Below the pieces are notes generated by a model that ran no database searches, was not told the origin of the DNA, and saw only the letters and a program-made list of their open reading frames with translations. This document shows, piece by piece, positions 38,316 through 49,394 of a DNA stretch of 64,000 nucleotides (positions are counted from its first letter, which is position 1; each line of letters starts with the position of its first letter). The position numbers and the translations under genes are program-made. The stretch is from Carposina sasakii. Taxonomy: Eukaryota > Arthropoda > Insecta > Lepidoptera > Carposinidae. The stretch spans positions 6,014,001-6,078,000 of the forward strand of contig CP053160.1 of the NCBI GenBank assembly GCA_014607495.2, read 5' to 3'.

Positions 38316-38525
38316 TTATTGTCCAATGTAACAAGCATCACATTCATCACACTTCAACTGATATACACCTGATTTCTTTTTAAGTTCCAACTTTTGTTTT
38401 GTGTTAATTAACTTTTGTAATGAATTATAAGTCCTAAACGCCACAAATATGTCTTCTTTTTTTAATAATTTAGATAATTTTTCCGAAAAACATCCATAAT
38501 ATCTCAAACTACCAAAAAACAAAAA
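38316..38525 (-). pseudogene. Penelope polyprotein fragment reaching the GIY-YIG motif
   Basis: Reads LRYYGCFSEKLSKLLKK, VAFRTYNSLQKLI and KKSGVYQLKCDECDACYIGQ, then a stop. Penelope polyproteins have this RT-to-endonuclease linker, the GVYxLxC ... YIGQ start of the GIY-YIG nuclease, and then its catalytic part, which is absent here. A broken element. Confidence 0.8.
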
Positions 38526-38772
38526 AAAAATTATATACCTATATATTTAATATTATTATAAATTTATTTTTCTTCTACTAATTTAACAATTAATAACTAA
38601 TATGTATATTTTTAATATTTATTTATCTATAATAATTTTATATTTCAAACTAATATGTAGGTATTAACATTTTTTATTTTATATTTTGATTGAGGGTATA
38701 AAAATGATTTGCAATACATTGGTTTTAGTTGTTAGTTAGTTGGTTCGGTAGATAGAACTAACATGGAAAACT

Positions 38773-38815
38773 AATCCTGATGATGCCACGGGTGTTGGCG
38801 AAACATATGTCGATT
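38773..38815 (+). ncRNA. hammerhead-ribozyme-like motif in Penelope arm (copy 3, best)
   Basis: Stem I AATC (38773-38776) pairs fully with GATT (38812-38815). CTGATGA is at 38777-38783, stem II GCCA (38785-38788) with TGGC (38796-38799), GAAA at 38800-38803, stem III A-U and C-G closed by an ATAT loop, and predicted cleavage after GTC at 38811. One unpaired U at 38784. A type I minimal hammerhead. Confidence 0.65.
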
Positions 38816-39000
38816 AAAATTTTAATTGGTTTTCGGATTAGCAGCTATGTATTTATGGTTGCATGCTAGGTGCTTGGATCTGGCTTCTCGTTGCGACTGT
38901 AGTGTCTTGTGTTCGTGATCATGAGTAGGCAGATCCGAGGGTCAGCGGAGGGTATAGGGCCCGGTGGCGGGCGATCCCTCAATAGAGATTTGAACTTCCG

Positions 39001-40454
39001 AATAGTGACGCCTGACACAATTCAATATTTAAATAAGATAGGTACATCGCAAGTGATTGGGCACTTTTCTTTTTACTGGTAACCCTAAATTTCTATCTTC
39101 TCTATCAGTTCTATCCATAGACAAAATATTCCGTCCCTGTCGGCGGCACGCTAGCTAGCTGTCTATTAAATTCAGGGATTTGGTACTACTATGATGATTA
39201 GATTCATAATGTCGCGTTGTTCAAAATTCCCGCGACATGGTGCCGTCGTTATATTTCAAAAACGTTTTGGGCGTTGCCAGTCTAGCCGGAATTTCGTCTT
39301 TTTGGCACCAAGATTACCTTTTATGGTAATAAAATCTAAAATTCACGCCGGGCGGGGACATTAAAATCTTAACCAATGGCAAGGCCATTCTAGGCTGAGG
39401 TCAATAACCGTGCGGCCAAGTACATAGAAGGCTTGTTGCCTCGATCGCGCGGTGGGCTCATTACCGAAGCTTGTCTCAAAAGGTTAGGAACTATTTTGAA
39501 GCCTAAGTTAATTCCTCGTTCCTTACCTATTATAAGTATTACTTTCTGCTGTTTTGCAATTCAAATAGTCGCCATAGTGCAACTCAATAATTTAATCTGT
39601 GATAAGTGTCGCCACTTCGAACTAGGTAAGTGAGTGAATATATATAGCTATATTTTATCTATTTATTTCGTGTAGCAATTATAGGTGCGTTGTAGCTTCG
39701 TTAAAATGTTTATATATTCTATGCTGTGCTAAATAGTGTTCTAGCACTTATCATTGGTCTGGATTCTGGGTAGCTACTGTATCTCATTAGCTGACCGTGT
39801 TATAGCTACCTAATTATAAATTGTATACTTATTTCTAATTCGCTATCCATGAATGCCATTATTTAACTGTTATTTTAGATTTTAGTTAGATTTCACTTAG
39901 TACTGCGATGGAATCTAGATTATTTGACTACCTCACAATTTTAATATGACCGTTATTTTAGTGGAAGCCTTGATTTAAGTTCATAATTGAGTTTAGCCCT
40001 AAATATGAACGTATTTAATTGAAATCAAAGGTACATAAGAAGCAATTATTATGTAATAATCCGGATTCCAAGGTACCAGCTACGCACCTATAACTACCTT
40101 CCTCTATAATATTATTCGAAATTATAGGTACCTATATATTTATTTATTCTGTATTTATATAATCTAATGTATTTTATATTATTGTGTATTATTTATTGTG
40201 TTTTTTCCCAACGCCTATTCCGAATATTCAGATTGCAAATATTAGTTGTAGTCACCTTCTACCTTTCTTATATAATTTTTTATTGCTAGATCTGAATATT
40301 CGGATTATTATTTTTTTTCTACTCAGCTCCATTTATTTTTTTCTTTGTAAATGTCTCTGCCAATCGGATAATATTAATTGTAATTGATTTGTTATTTGGA
40401 GACATTACCCGATTGGCAGATTTGGAAAGAGGCACACCGCCTTACACCGGATCT
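39001..40454. other. no gene seen
   Basis: AT-rich; short frames only. A pair of similar GATCTGAATATTCGG-like segments lies near 40225 and 40290, without clear meaning. Confidence 0.4.
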
Positions 40455-40605
40455 GTTAAATTCCAGGTTCGGTGGCGATTACGTCCGGATTAGGATTTCG
40501 TCCGGATTTGGATCTCGTCCGGATTTGGATTTCGTTCGGAATTGGATTTCGTTCGGAATTGTTTTTCGATTGGAATTGAATTGGATTTGGATGTCGATTG
40601 GATTT
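40455..40605. repeat. degenerate ~20-bp tandem repeat
   Basis: Repeated CGTCCGGATTTGGATTTCGT-like units with many substitutions. The open frame across it is a by-product of the repeat. Confidence 0.7.
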
Positions 40606-41396
40606 GCCGAATATTACCTTAACGGAAGTGACCCGCCGAGCTCACTCACACCTGCCGAGCATTCCGTCGGACTTTTCGCATCGCTGCCTCGGCTGCTACC
40701 GGGGATACGTCTCGCCCATTTGTTCCCAACGAGTAACACCCTCAAATGTCACACTGTTACTCGATGGGATTTTTTTCTGAAAAAATTCCCAACCGGTCAC
40801 ACTACCAGTCACACTGTTACTCGATGGGAACTTTTTATTACTAATTTCCCAACCAGTCACACTGTTACAGAACTTAATGAAAATAAGAATTAAATCGGTT
40901 TTTTAAATTTTTATTAAAATCAACAAAATAACAACATTGGTAAATACAGTTACTTAATTACGGACGTTACACGTTAACATTCGTCATATTGCTAGTAATT
41001 CTCATTTTAATGTTTTAGTCATAGTAACAATATCTAAACACAATCGGCCTTATATAATATATCAGAGTAAATCATCACATTTTACAACAATTATCAGTTC
41101 TAATTTCTAATGTTAATTTGAACTTTAAACAATTTTCCAAATACATATAATTAGCCATAAGTATGTTGTGACAATTAAAATTATGTATAGCAAAATAAAG
41201 TTATGATAAGCCGGCAACATCAGTTATCGCGTGTGTGTAATGGCGGTTATTTTCCATGCACATTTAATGTAAAAATACTTTTGCATCCCTCTTCCCGCGG
41301 CCCCGGCGGCGGCGGCCACGTGTCGTAAGTGGGGGAGAGGGACGCAAAATGAATTAGTCAGAGCAGTGCAACGAAGCAAAGTGCACGTTGTCGACA

Positions 41397-43299
41397 ATGT
41401 CAGAGCCCACCGCATCTAGTTCGTCCGGTCAAGTGCCATTAAATTTAATTAAAAGGAATGGTGGGACAATTTTGCTACGAAGTGGACATCAATTTTATGC
41501 TAGACGAAAGCATAGTAGCGGATTAATAGCGTGGGCGTGCACAAAACGAAACATTTGCAAAGGAATCTTGAGAATAAAAGTAAGTACCTATATAATAAAG
41601 TTTACTGATAAACCTATGGTTTGTTTGTTAATCAATACGTTTATTTGTGAATGAATGCTTTGCATTATTTTCATAAAACTATAGATTTGTTTTATTTCAA
41701 GCTACTTAAAGTCTTAAATACTTATTCGTTTTCATTTCTTCCAAGCATACGCTATTATTAAAAGCGGCTTAAAACATTTTTTCTTAAGGCTTTTAAAATT
41801 GCTTAAAACTTGTTTAAAAATGTATTATTAATAAAGCCGAGTTTACACTATAAGACAACATTAGGCGCGCGACAAGTGACGTTCAACATGTATGCTAAGT
41901 AGTAGTAGATGCGTCATACACAAACGCGGCATAAACACTTAATCGATTTATTTGGAACTGTTATAAACACGTGTTTTAAAACAACTTGTTTTAATCATAC
42001 GCAGGGTTAAACAATATGACGAATATTACTAATACGACAGCTTTGACTCCTGTTATTATTGTTGCTATTTTCTATTTATAGGATCAACGAATACTAGACG
42101 AGACTGCTCATAGCCATGCTCCAGACTTTGCGAAGAACGAAATTGATGAATCAATCCATAAATTAAAGACTGAATTGTACAAACCGGACTTTCCTAACAT
42201 TCCACAAAAATACAATTCCATGATAGGCAACCTTAAAGATGCCGGTATAAATATTGTATCCAACATACCAAAATTTACTAGCGTTAAAAGTACACTGTAT
42301 AGACAACGGAACAAAGAAGCTGGAGTTTCAAAGATGTTATTTAAAAACGCTCTTGAAGTCGAAGTGCCACCAAGATATAATAACTTTTTGTTAGCAGACT
42401 ACTCAAATAAAACTAATAATACACGAATAATAGTATTTTCCTCGGTGGAAGCAAGGCAAATTACATGTGAATCAAAAGAATTTTATGGCGATGGCACATT
42501 CAGAAGCTGCCCTTCTCCATTCGTGCAATTGTATACAATTCATGTAGATACTGGTAGTACAATAAACCACACAAATATAACCCCTGTGATATATGCTTTA
42601 ATGACCAACAAAACAATGCAGAGCTACTTAATTCTGTTTCAAATGATTAAGTCGCAGTTGCCGGATTGGAATCCAACAAAATTTAAACTTGATTATGAAA
42701 AGGCTGCAATGAATGCCATTATCAAAGTCTTTCCAACAGTCATAATAAAAGGTTGTTATTATCATTACAACAAAGCCATTTTTAAAAAAGGAAAAAGCCT
42801 GAATATGACCTCACGAACGTCACAAGATTTGAAGGAGGTGCGAATAATTGAACTTAGTGCGATTCTTCCATTATTGCCCGAAAACGAGATAATTAATGGA
42901 TGGGTTTACATAATTGCTAGATACGGAGATAGTGAAGGTACAGGCACAAAAAAATTCATTAACTACATGGAAAAACAGTGGCTCCGTGAGGAATATTTAA
43001 AAGTGTGGTGCGTTTTTGGTGACGCCCATCGCACAACAAATGCACTCGAATCTTGGCATAATAAACTAAATAAGACCATTGGAACAAAACACCCGAATAT
43101 TATGCATTTCTTGCACACAATTGAAGAAGATTCTTCTCAGAATACTGTCAGAAATGTTCTGAAACAACAAGGCAAACCGTCAAAAAGAAAACGGGGTAAG
43201 AAATCTATATCAAGAGACGAGTTTATTCAGGAAGTGCAGCTGGAATTAACACAAGGTCTTATTTCAGTTGGCCATGCTTTGGAGATTTTACGACACTAG
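41397..43299 (+). CDS. MULE transposase with N-terminal FLYWCH zinc finger
   Basis: Two exons, 41397-41579 and 42082-43299, joined in phase 0 over a GTAAGT...TTATAG intron, give 466 residues. The FLYWCH finger lies at about 23-73: GTILLRSGHQFYARR, W46, C48, C54, and H71/H73 encoded by the second exon, so the intron lies inside the finger. The MULE catalytic domain follows, with the first Asp in FYGDGTFRSCPSPF (about 198), the second in KLDYEKAAMNAI (about 265), the GCYYHYNKAI CxxH signature (about 286-289) and the Glu in TTNALESWHNKLN (about 384). The C-terminus is basic (KPSKRKRGKK). Length and motif order fit an intact DDE transposase. No stop or frameshift is seen. It probably acts on the flanking inverted repeats. 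Confidence 0.85.
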
Positions 43300-43860
43300 A
43301 ATTAAGAACTGATACTTATTGTAAAATGTGGTGATTTACTGTGATACATACATATAGGTACAAACATAAGGTTGATTATATTTAGAAAATTCTTCTTTAA
43401 AGTTCAAATTAACATTAGAATTAATAACTGTTAATTGTTGTAAAATGTGATGATTTACTGTGATACATGCATATAGGTACAAACATAAGGCTGATTATAT
43501 TTAGAAAATTGTTCTTTAAAGTTCAAATTAACATTAGAATTAATAACTGTTAATTGTTGTAAAATGTGATGATTTACTGTGATACATGCATATAGGTACA
43601 AACATAAGGTTGATTATATTTAGAAAATTGTTCTTTAAAGTTCAAATTAACATTAGAATTAATAACTGTTAATTGTTGTAAAATGTGATGATTTACTGTG
43701 ATACATGCATATAGGTACAAACATAAGGCTGATTATATTTAGAAAATTCTTCTTTAAAGGTTCAAATTAATATTAGAAATAAGGACTGTTAATTATTGTA
43801 AAATGTGATGATTTACTCTGTTATATTATATAAGGCCGATTGTGTTTAGATATTGTTACT
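43298..43860. repeat. 119-bp tandem repeat expanding the right MULE end
   Basis: Units begin at 43298, 43417, 43536, 43655 and 43775 (periods 119, 119, 119, 120), each with TTGTAAAATGTGATGATTTA. The left end holds only one inverted copy (about 41030-41150). The first unit begins at the transposase stop codon. Confidence 0.9.
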
Positions 43861-44430
43861 ATGACTAAAACATTAAAATGAGAATTACTAGCAATATGAC
43901 GAATGTTAACGTGTAACGTCCGTAATTAAGTAACTGTATTTACCAATGTTGTTATTTTGTTGATTTTAATAAAAATTTAAAAAACCGATTTAATTCTTAT
44001 TTTCATTAAGTTCTGTAACAGTGTGACTGGTTGGGAAATTAGTAATAAAAAGTTCCCATCGAGTAACAGTGTGACTGGTTGGGAATTTTTTCTTAAAAAC
44101 ATTCCCATCGAGTAACAGTGTGACATTTGAGGGTGTTACTCGTTGGGAACAAATGGTCTCGCCAAAGTTACGTGCCTACTTTGTAAACAATTTTAATATT
44201 TATCGGAGAAACCAGGATTAGTCACCCACGACCTGTTATCGCGTTACTTTAATAAATTAGTCTCGTGTTCAAAAATTGTTTTTTTATTTTAATCACTTAG
44301 TTTTACCGTTGTTTTTCTTTTGTTTTAAATTCATTAACTGGACCTGTCCACTTCTTGCCTGTAATAGGGGAAGAAGGGGACAGCGTTTCAATAGTCAAAG
44401 CTTTCTACGTAGTCAAAGGACAAGAAAGAT

Positions 44431-44836
44431 TTTTTTGTTGTCTAGTTTATCCCGAAGGAAATGCAAGGGGAACTAAGTCCATACAGCCATTGTCTTTAGT
44501 AAATGATTTCTGAATTTATGATGGATGATAATGATGATGATGAATGGAAACATCGGGAAAATTCTCAAGAACAAGTGTAAATTTAGTCAAAACGAAAAAT
44601 AATTGCAGAAACAACTTACATGGGCCCATTAAGAGATCGTATTCCGGCTAAAGTTTTACTCAGCTTACCTGCGTATAAAACCATGCACACGCACTAGATT
44701 CACATCACAAGTAATCAAAATATAACTTATCTACCAGAACACATCACTTTACGGACACATGCAAGCCATTTACAAATAATTTTTGATTTTCACAAGAAAA
44801 TTACACCCGCACCCTTCCAGCTTTTCCCGCCGAATC
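44431..44836 (-). mobile_element. ~410-bp poly(A) retroposon, copy 4
   Basis: Minus strand: TAGTTTATCCCGAAGGAAAT to CTTTTCCCGCCGAATC. It has the same two ends as the other copies and an AT-rich interrupted tail. Confidence 0.8.
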
Positions 44837-44867
44837 TTGGCTGTGGGGATGGTGCGTATTTACGCGA

Positions 44868-44887
44868 CCTGGTTTTAAAACCAGGTT
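44868..44887. other. 20-bp perfect palindrome
   Basis: ACCTGGTTTTAAAACCAGGT. Related AACCTGG text recurs at about 45594, so this may be the end of an undefined element spanning 44868 to about 45620. Confidence 0.4.
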
Positions 44888-45199
44888 TTTACTTGGAAGT
44901 ACGTAAACCAGGTACGGGCCGAAATACGCGGAAGACTTTGAAGGTATTTGCCTTGTAAGTATCGTAGTGATGGTTTGAATCCAAAATTAAACCTTAGGCT
45001 ATATCTATTAAGGTGTATAATCGCAATATGTGAAAGAAAATACTTTCAAAGTAAAAAAGTATTTCTTGCCAGCGGGATTATATCACACAGCCTTATTGAA
45101 ATAAAGACTATTTTTCTATGAAATACTTTATTAGGCATAATAATCCTCCAGCCTCCTGCTGATTGCGCCAAAGCTGCGGCGCTGGAGTTTCAAAAGTGT

Positions 45200-45375
45200 G
45201 CAAAAGTGGGCAGTCTAAAGGATGTGCTATGTCCGCTTCTGCTGACGTCGCAGGAGCTGTACCCAGTTTGGACCTCCAAATGTGCAAAAGTGGGCAGTCT
45301 AATAGATGTGCTGTACCCGCTTCTGCTGACGACGCAGGAGCTGTATCCGGTATGGACCTCCAAAAGTGTGCAGGA
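45200..45375. repeat. 84-bp minisatellite, about 2.1 units
   Basis: CAAAAGTGGGCAGTCTAA at 45201 recurs at 45285 with a partial third unit near 45369. Open on both strands because 84 is a multiple of three; not a supported gene. Confidence 0.75.
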
Positions 45376-45639
45376 ATAGGAAGTCTCGTGCACGTGCTGT
45401 ATACTGTGAAACTCTTTTTTGGTACATTCATACATAGGTACATACTGTAATTAAAATTTCCTACACCAAGTATGGTACACAAGAAAATGAAGTATTTAAA
45501 GTATTTCGCTGTCCATTCGCTATAATGTTCCTTATTACAGTCACGATAAGGGTTAATTTCCTACGTAGTTAAAAAATACTTTAAAGTATCTGGAAACCTG
45601 GTTTTTAGCCCTGGTACCTTCGATCAAATATAATGGTAG

Positions 45640-47060
45640 ATACACAATATACGCACGAAAAATGGCATCGCCAAATGAAGGCATAAATCAAAAGTTGGCA
45701 CTCTTTTAGCGTTAGTCACAATAAGCCTCGCTAGCGTTCAAACGTCTCACGATGCCAAGTATGCCGTGAAAAACTATAAAAACTACATATTAAAAATGAA
45801 AAAAAAAGATGGATGATATTTTTTTCAGTAAGTACTGTTTTGTAATTATTATTGATAATAGTTTGTTCATGGAAACATGTCTTTTTTCCTGATTACGGAA
45901 TATTTTATATCAATTACAAATACTTCTTACTTCGCAACTGTCTCTTTCGCACACCGTTGCGCTTCGTATAAGTGAAAATGACACCGAACTTACATAGATA
46001 GAACAAGGTTGGTATGGAAAGATGTGGAGTCGTCATTGTTTTTTTATTAGAGGTGAATATTTTTTATTGAATTTTAGTTTACCACATGATGAAGTTTAGA
46101 GGGAGAAATGGAGGCCTAATAAATTTTGAGAAACTGAAATGAAACGCCATTGGTCCTGGGTTCGAATCCCAGTAGGTGCAAACATTGATATGATGAATAT
46201 CGATGTTTGTTTCCGAGTCATGGATGTTTCTATAAGTATCTATGTATTTATATATCGTTGCTTAGTACCTACGACACAAGACTTTAGGGATCTTACTGTG
46301 GGACTAGGTCAATGTGTTGTGAAGTGTGTGAATATTTATTTATTTAATGTACGAGACTACGAAATGGCATAGAAGGTTAAGAAAGACTGCAATCCCAAGT
46401 ATTCAGGCAAAGGTTTTTATTATTTACTAGCTAATCCCGCAAACTTAGTTCCGCCACAGATATGATTTAAATGTCTCGTTTTCGCAGTTCCTGTGGGAAT
46501 TTCGGTAATTCTCTATTAATGCTCCCCTACACTTCCCAAGGAACATATATGCCTAATTTTACCTTCCTACACCCAGTAGTTTCTAATGTCCCGATTTCCC
46601 ATAGCGAAAAATTATAGTGATGTTACAAATAATACGATGTATTAAAAGAACAACGTTGTCTTTTTACACCCAGTAGATTAATTAATTAATTTAAAATAAA
46701 ATTTTACAGATACTATAATATTAAGCAGCTTATTATTAATTTTATTTCATGTAGTATATTTATTTATTTTTCAGCTAAGCGAACTTGTAACAACTCCTTC
46801 CATAAAGGCTGAAATAAAGAACAAATCTAAACGACAATTATTGTACAATAAAATAGTATAATATATCATACCGATCAAAATTGTTTTTCATTTAAAATTA
46901 AATTAAAAGAATAAAACTTAAAACAAGCTTTTATTACTTGACAATAAAAACAAATAAAAAGTTTTTAAAAATTAAACCTGATATGAAAAATACCATTATA
47001 GAATCTATAGGTCCCAATTTTTTATAATATAAAAGTATTTTCTTTTAATTTTATGATTGG
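45640..47060. other. intergenic, one SINE fragment, otherwise unassigned
   Basis: Apart from the SINE at 46146-46346, a worn retroposon piece at about 46430-46620 is suspected. No gene. Confidence 0.4.
46146..46346 (+). mobile_element. tRNA-derived SINE (family B), 5' truncated
   Basis: Begins inside the tRNA-like head just before the B box (GGGTTCGAATCCC) and follows the 24638 copy to the TATTTATTTATT tail. Confidence 0.8.
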
Positions 47061-47067
47061 AATTTTA

Positions 47068-47395
47068 CGATGGGGTTGCGTCGTTTAATTACGGAGTTTC
47101 TATGGCCACATTCCAGCTCCATCAGATGATTAACATCTAGTATCAAAGTACTCGTCAAGACAAATTAAACGAGCCCAAACTCCATGGGGTTGCGTCGTTT
47201 AACTACGGAGTTCCTATGGCAACCTTTCAGCTCCATCATCAGACCCTGGTCACCATATAGTATAAAAGAAGTCGTTAAGTCGAATCAAATGAGCCCAAAC
47301 TTCATCAAGTATCCCCTTCGTCAACCCCATCGGGTTGTGTCGTTTAATTACGGAGTTTCTATGTCCACCTTCCAGCTCTGTCATCAGATCAGCTC
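47068..47395. repeat. tandem repeat of ~114-145 bp, three units
   Basis: Units marked by GGGTTGCGTCGTTTAA, ACGGAGTTTCTATG and CAGCTCCATCATCAGA begin at about 47071, 47185 and 47330. Related units occur at 61751-62050. Confidence 0.7.
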
Positions 47396-49394
47396 TTTGT
47401 CGTGATAATATTGCATTGACATCCGATTTATATTATATACGTGCAAGATTTCAGCTCAATCGGAAGCCAGGAAGTGGATCAAATTTAACTTGCACGATTT
47501 GATAACAGACAACGGGAAATGTCAGAGTAAATAAAAGCTTGTAAAAGGCTTAATATTTTTATGCATAAGTATTTATTTTTTTAAACCTAAGAATGTTGTG
47601 TTATTTCGTATATTTTAACCTAGACTCATTCCATAAATTTGTTCAATTTCCTGGTCTAAACATTGGAATAAAATTACTAAAATTTCACGGTGTATAAAAA
47701 TATTTATATGCGATTGCGACTCCATTGTTCCTATGTTCCTAGCGCCAGCGATAAGGTAAGCGCGAAACAAAAGTAACAAGTCGAGTATTAATTCTTCAAC
47801 TTCAACTTTTAAAAAATATAAATGGCTCCGTCGACTATCGACGATTCTGCCAACGTCAGGGTAAGCGAGACACTGTGCGGTAAAAAAAAGAAAAAAGAAA
47901 AAAATAAGACTACTTGCTACTTGCCGACAAAGGGCTTTACGATGAGTATCTGAGAATTTCTGTAAACAAAGAATAAAACAAATGTTAATCCCATCACCAG
48001 GATAAAGGAACGCAACGAGGTGAGAACTAGTGGCATTACAAATAAAATAAATAACAAAAAGGGACTTCATGTAAAATATAAACTAATTACCTACAGTTTA
48101 AGGTTGTTAAACTTAATAAATTTTGCTAAAATATTTACAAACGGAGACGTAACTTGGGTTAAAAGATAATTTATATTTACAGGACGGTTAATATTATTAG
48201 GTAAAAGGTCATATAATGGGACAGATATTTGAGGACAACGAAAAAATATGTGTTCCAGCGATCCCTCTTCAAAACCGCATTCACAAATGGAGTTATCTCT
48301 AACATGGATCTTGGCTAGAAATACCGGCGAACAGAAGTGTCCCAACCTAAGCCGACAGATAACAGATGTAACGGACTTTGTATAGTTACGGTAAGCAAAA
48401 AACCATGGCTTAGAAGGAATTAAGGGTTGTAAAAGTCCATAATGTTTGCCTTTGATTTGCCGGGTTCTCTGCCAAGATTCATCCCAGGCTTTATACATTT
48501 CAGGTCGAGCAGAACAACGAAGGTCTCGAGAAAAACAATCACTGTAAGTGTTTATGCCAATTCGTATGGCATTCTTCGCACATACGTCAGCAGCCTCATT
48601 ACCAACAATACCCCTGTGGCCTGGAATCCAAGCCAGAACAACGTTTATATTAGATCTGTGACAATCAAATAAAATTTCTTTAATTTTCAGGACAATGCTA
48701 TGGTTGTTTTTGGAATGGAAAGGTAATTTAATGATATCCTGTAAGCAGCTTAAACAGTCAGAGAATATTATGGACTTATTAAGATTATGTGATTTAACTA
48801 GTGAAACTGCTTCAAGGATAGCAATAGCTTCTCCAGAGTACACAGTAGAGATACTTGAACATTTAAAACTAAGGATTAATTTAAATGAGGGTATCCAAAC
48901 TGCAGAGCCCACGGGACCATTGTCCTCAAGTTTAGATGCGTCCATATATATCGCAGTCCAGTCATGCCATTCCTGGGACAACTTCTCAAGGAAAATATTA
49001 TTTGCTAAGGGGCAATCCCTGTCAATGCCAAACTTAAATATAACCTGAGGTTGAAAAATAAGTGCCAAAAATGGAGTTAAGAAGATAGGATTTTTTGAGT
49101 ATTGACTAACTACAGAAGGTAGATTTTTAACTTTATTAAAGCTGGTGACTAAAGGAGGATGCTTTTTATGGGTCCAATAACTAGAAGAGGAGACCAGCTG
49201 CGATAGCTCACGCAATTTGTTGTGAAGAGGATGGTAAGAATATTGAGCCAAATTAAAATAAAATCTATCACTCATGTACTGGCGCCTAAGGTGTAAGGGG
49301 GGTTCTAAACATTCAACCTGAAGTGCATTGATTGGAGAAGATTTCATAGCGCCTACGATAATTCTTAAACATTTGGATTGGATTTTGATTAGTT

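Larger units (their letters stand above)
38090..38988 (-). mobile_element. Penelope-like element remnant with inverted 219-bp arms
   Basis: Arms 38090-38308 and 38770-38988 are near-identical reverse complements, resembling the inverted pseudo-LTRs of Penelope-like retroelements. Between them are a minus-strand coding scrap (38316-38525) and an AT-rich stretch. Each arm carries a hammerhead-like motif. The reverse transcriptase is gone. Confidence 0.75.
40717..44155 (+). mobile_element. near-complete MULE (Mutator-like) DNA transposon, 3.4 kb
   Basis: Terminal inverted repeats start CATTTGTTCCCAACGAGTAA at both ends and extend about 400 bp (40717 to about 41130, and about 43740-44155). GTCTCGCC at 40709-40716 and 44156-44163 is an exact 8-bp target duplication. 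One two-exon transposase gene lies between. Arms and gene look little decayed, suggesting recent activity. The 8-bp duplication sits at the short end of the 8-10 bp usual for Mutator elements and would also fit hAT, but the transposase decides for MULE. Confidence 0.88.

Noticed and set aside
40384..40893. 169-codon frame left of and into the MULE end
   Set aside because: Built on a degenerate tandem repeat and the transposon terminal repeat, with no motif.
45108..45482. 124-codon minus-strand frame and its plus-strand partner
   Set aside because: An 84-bp minisatellite keeps several frames open; not evidence of a gene.
47615..48070. 151-codon minus-strand frame after the RNase H region
   Set aside because: Lies in the LINE 3' UTR with no domain.
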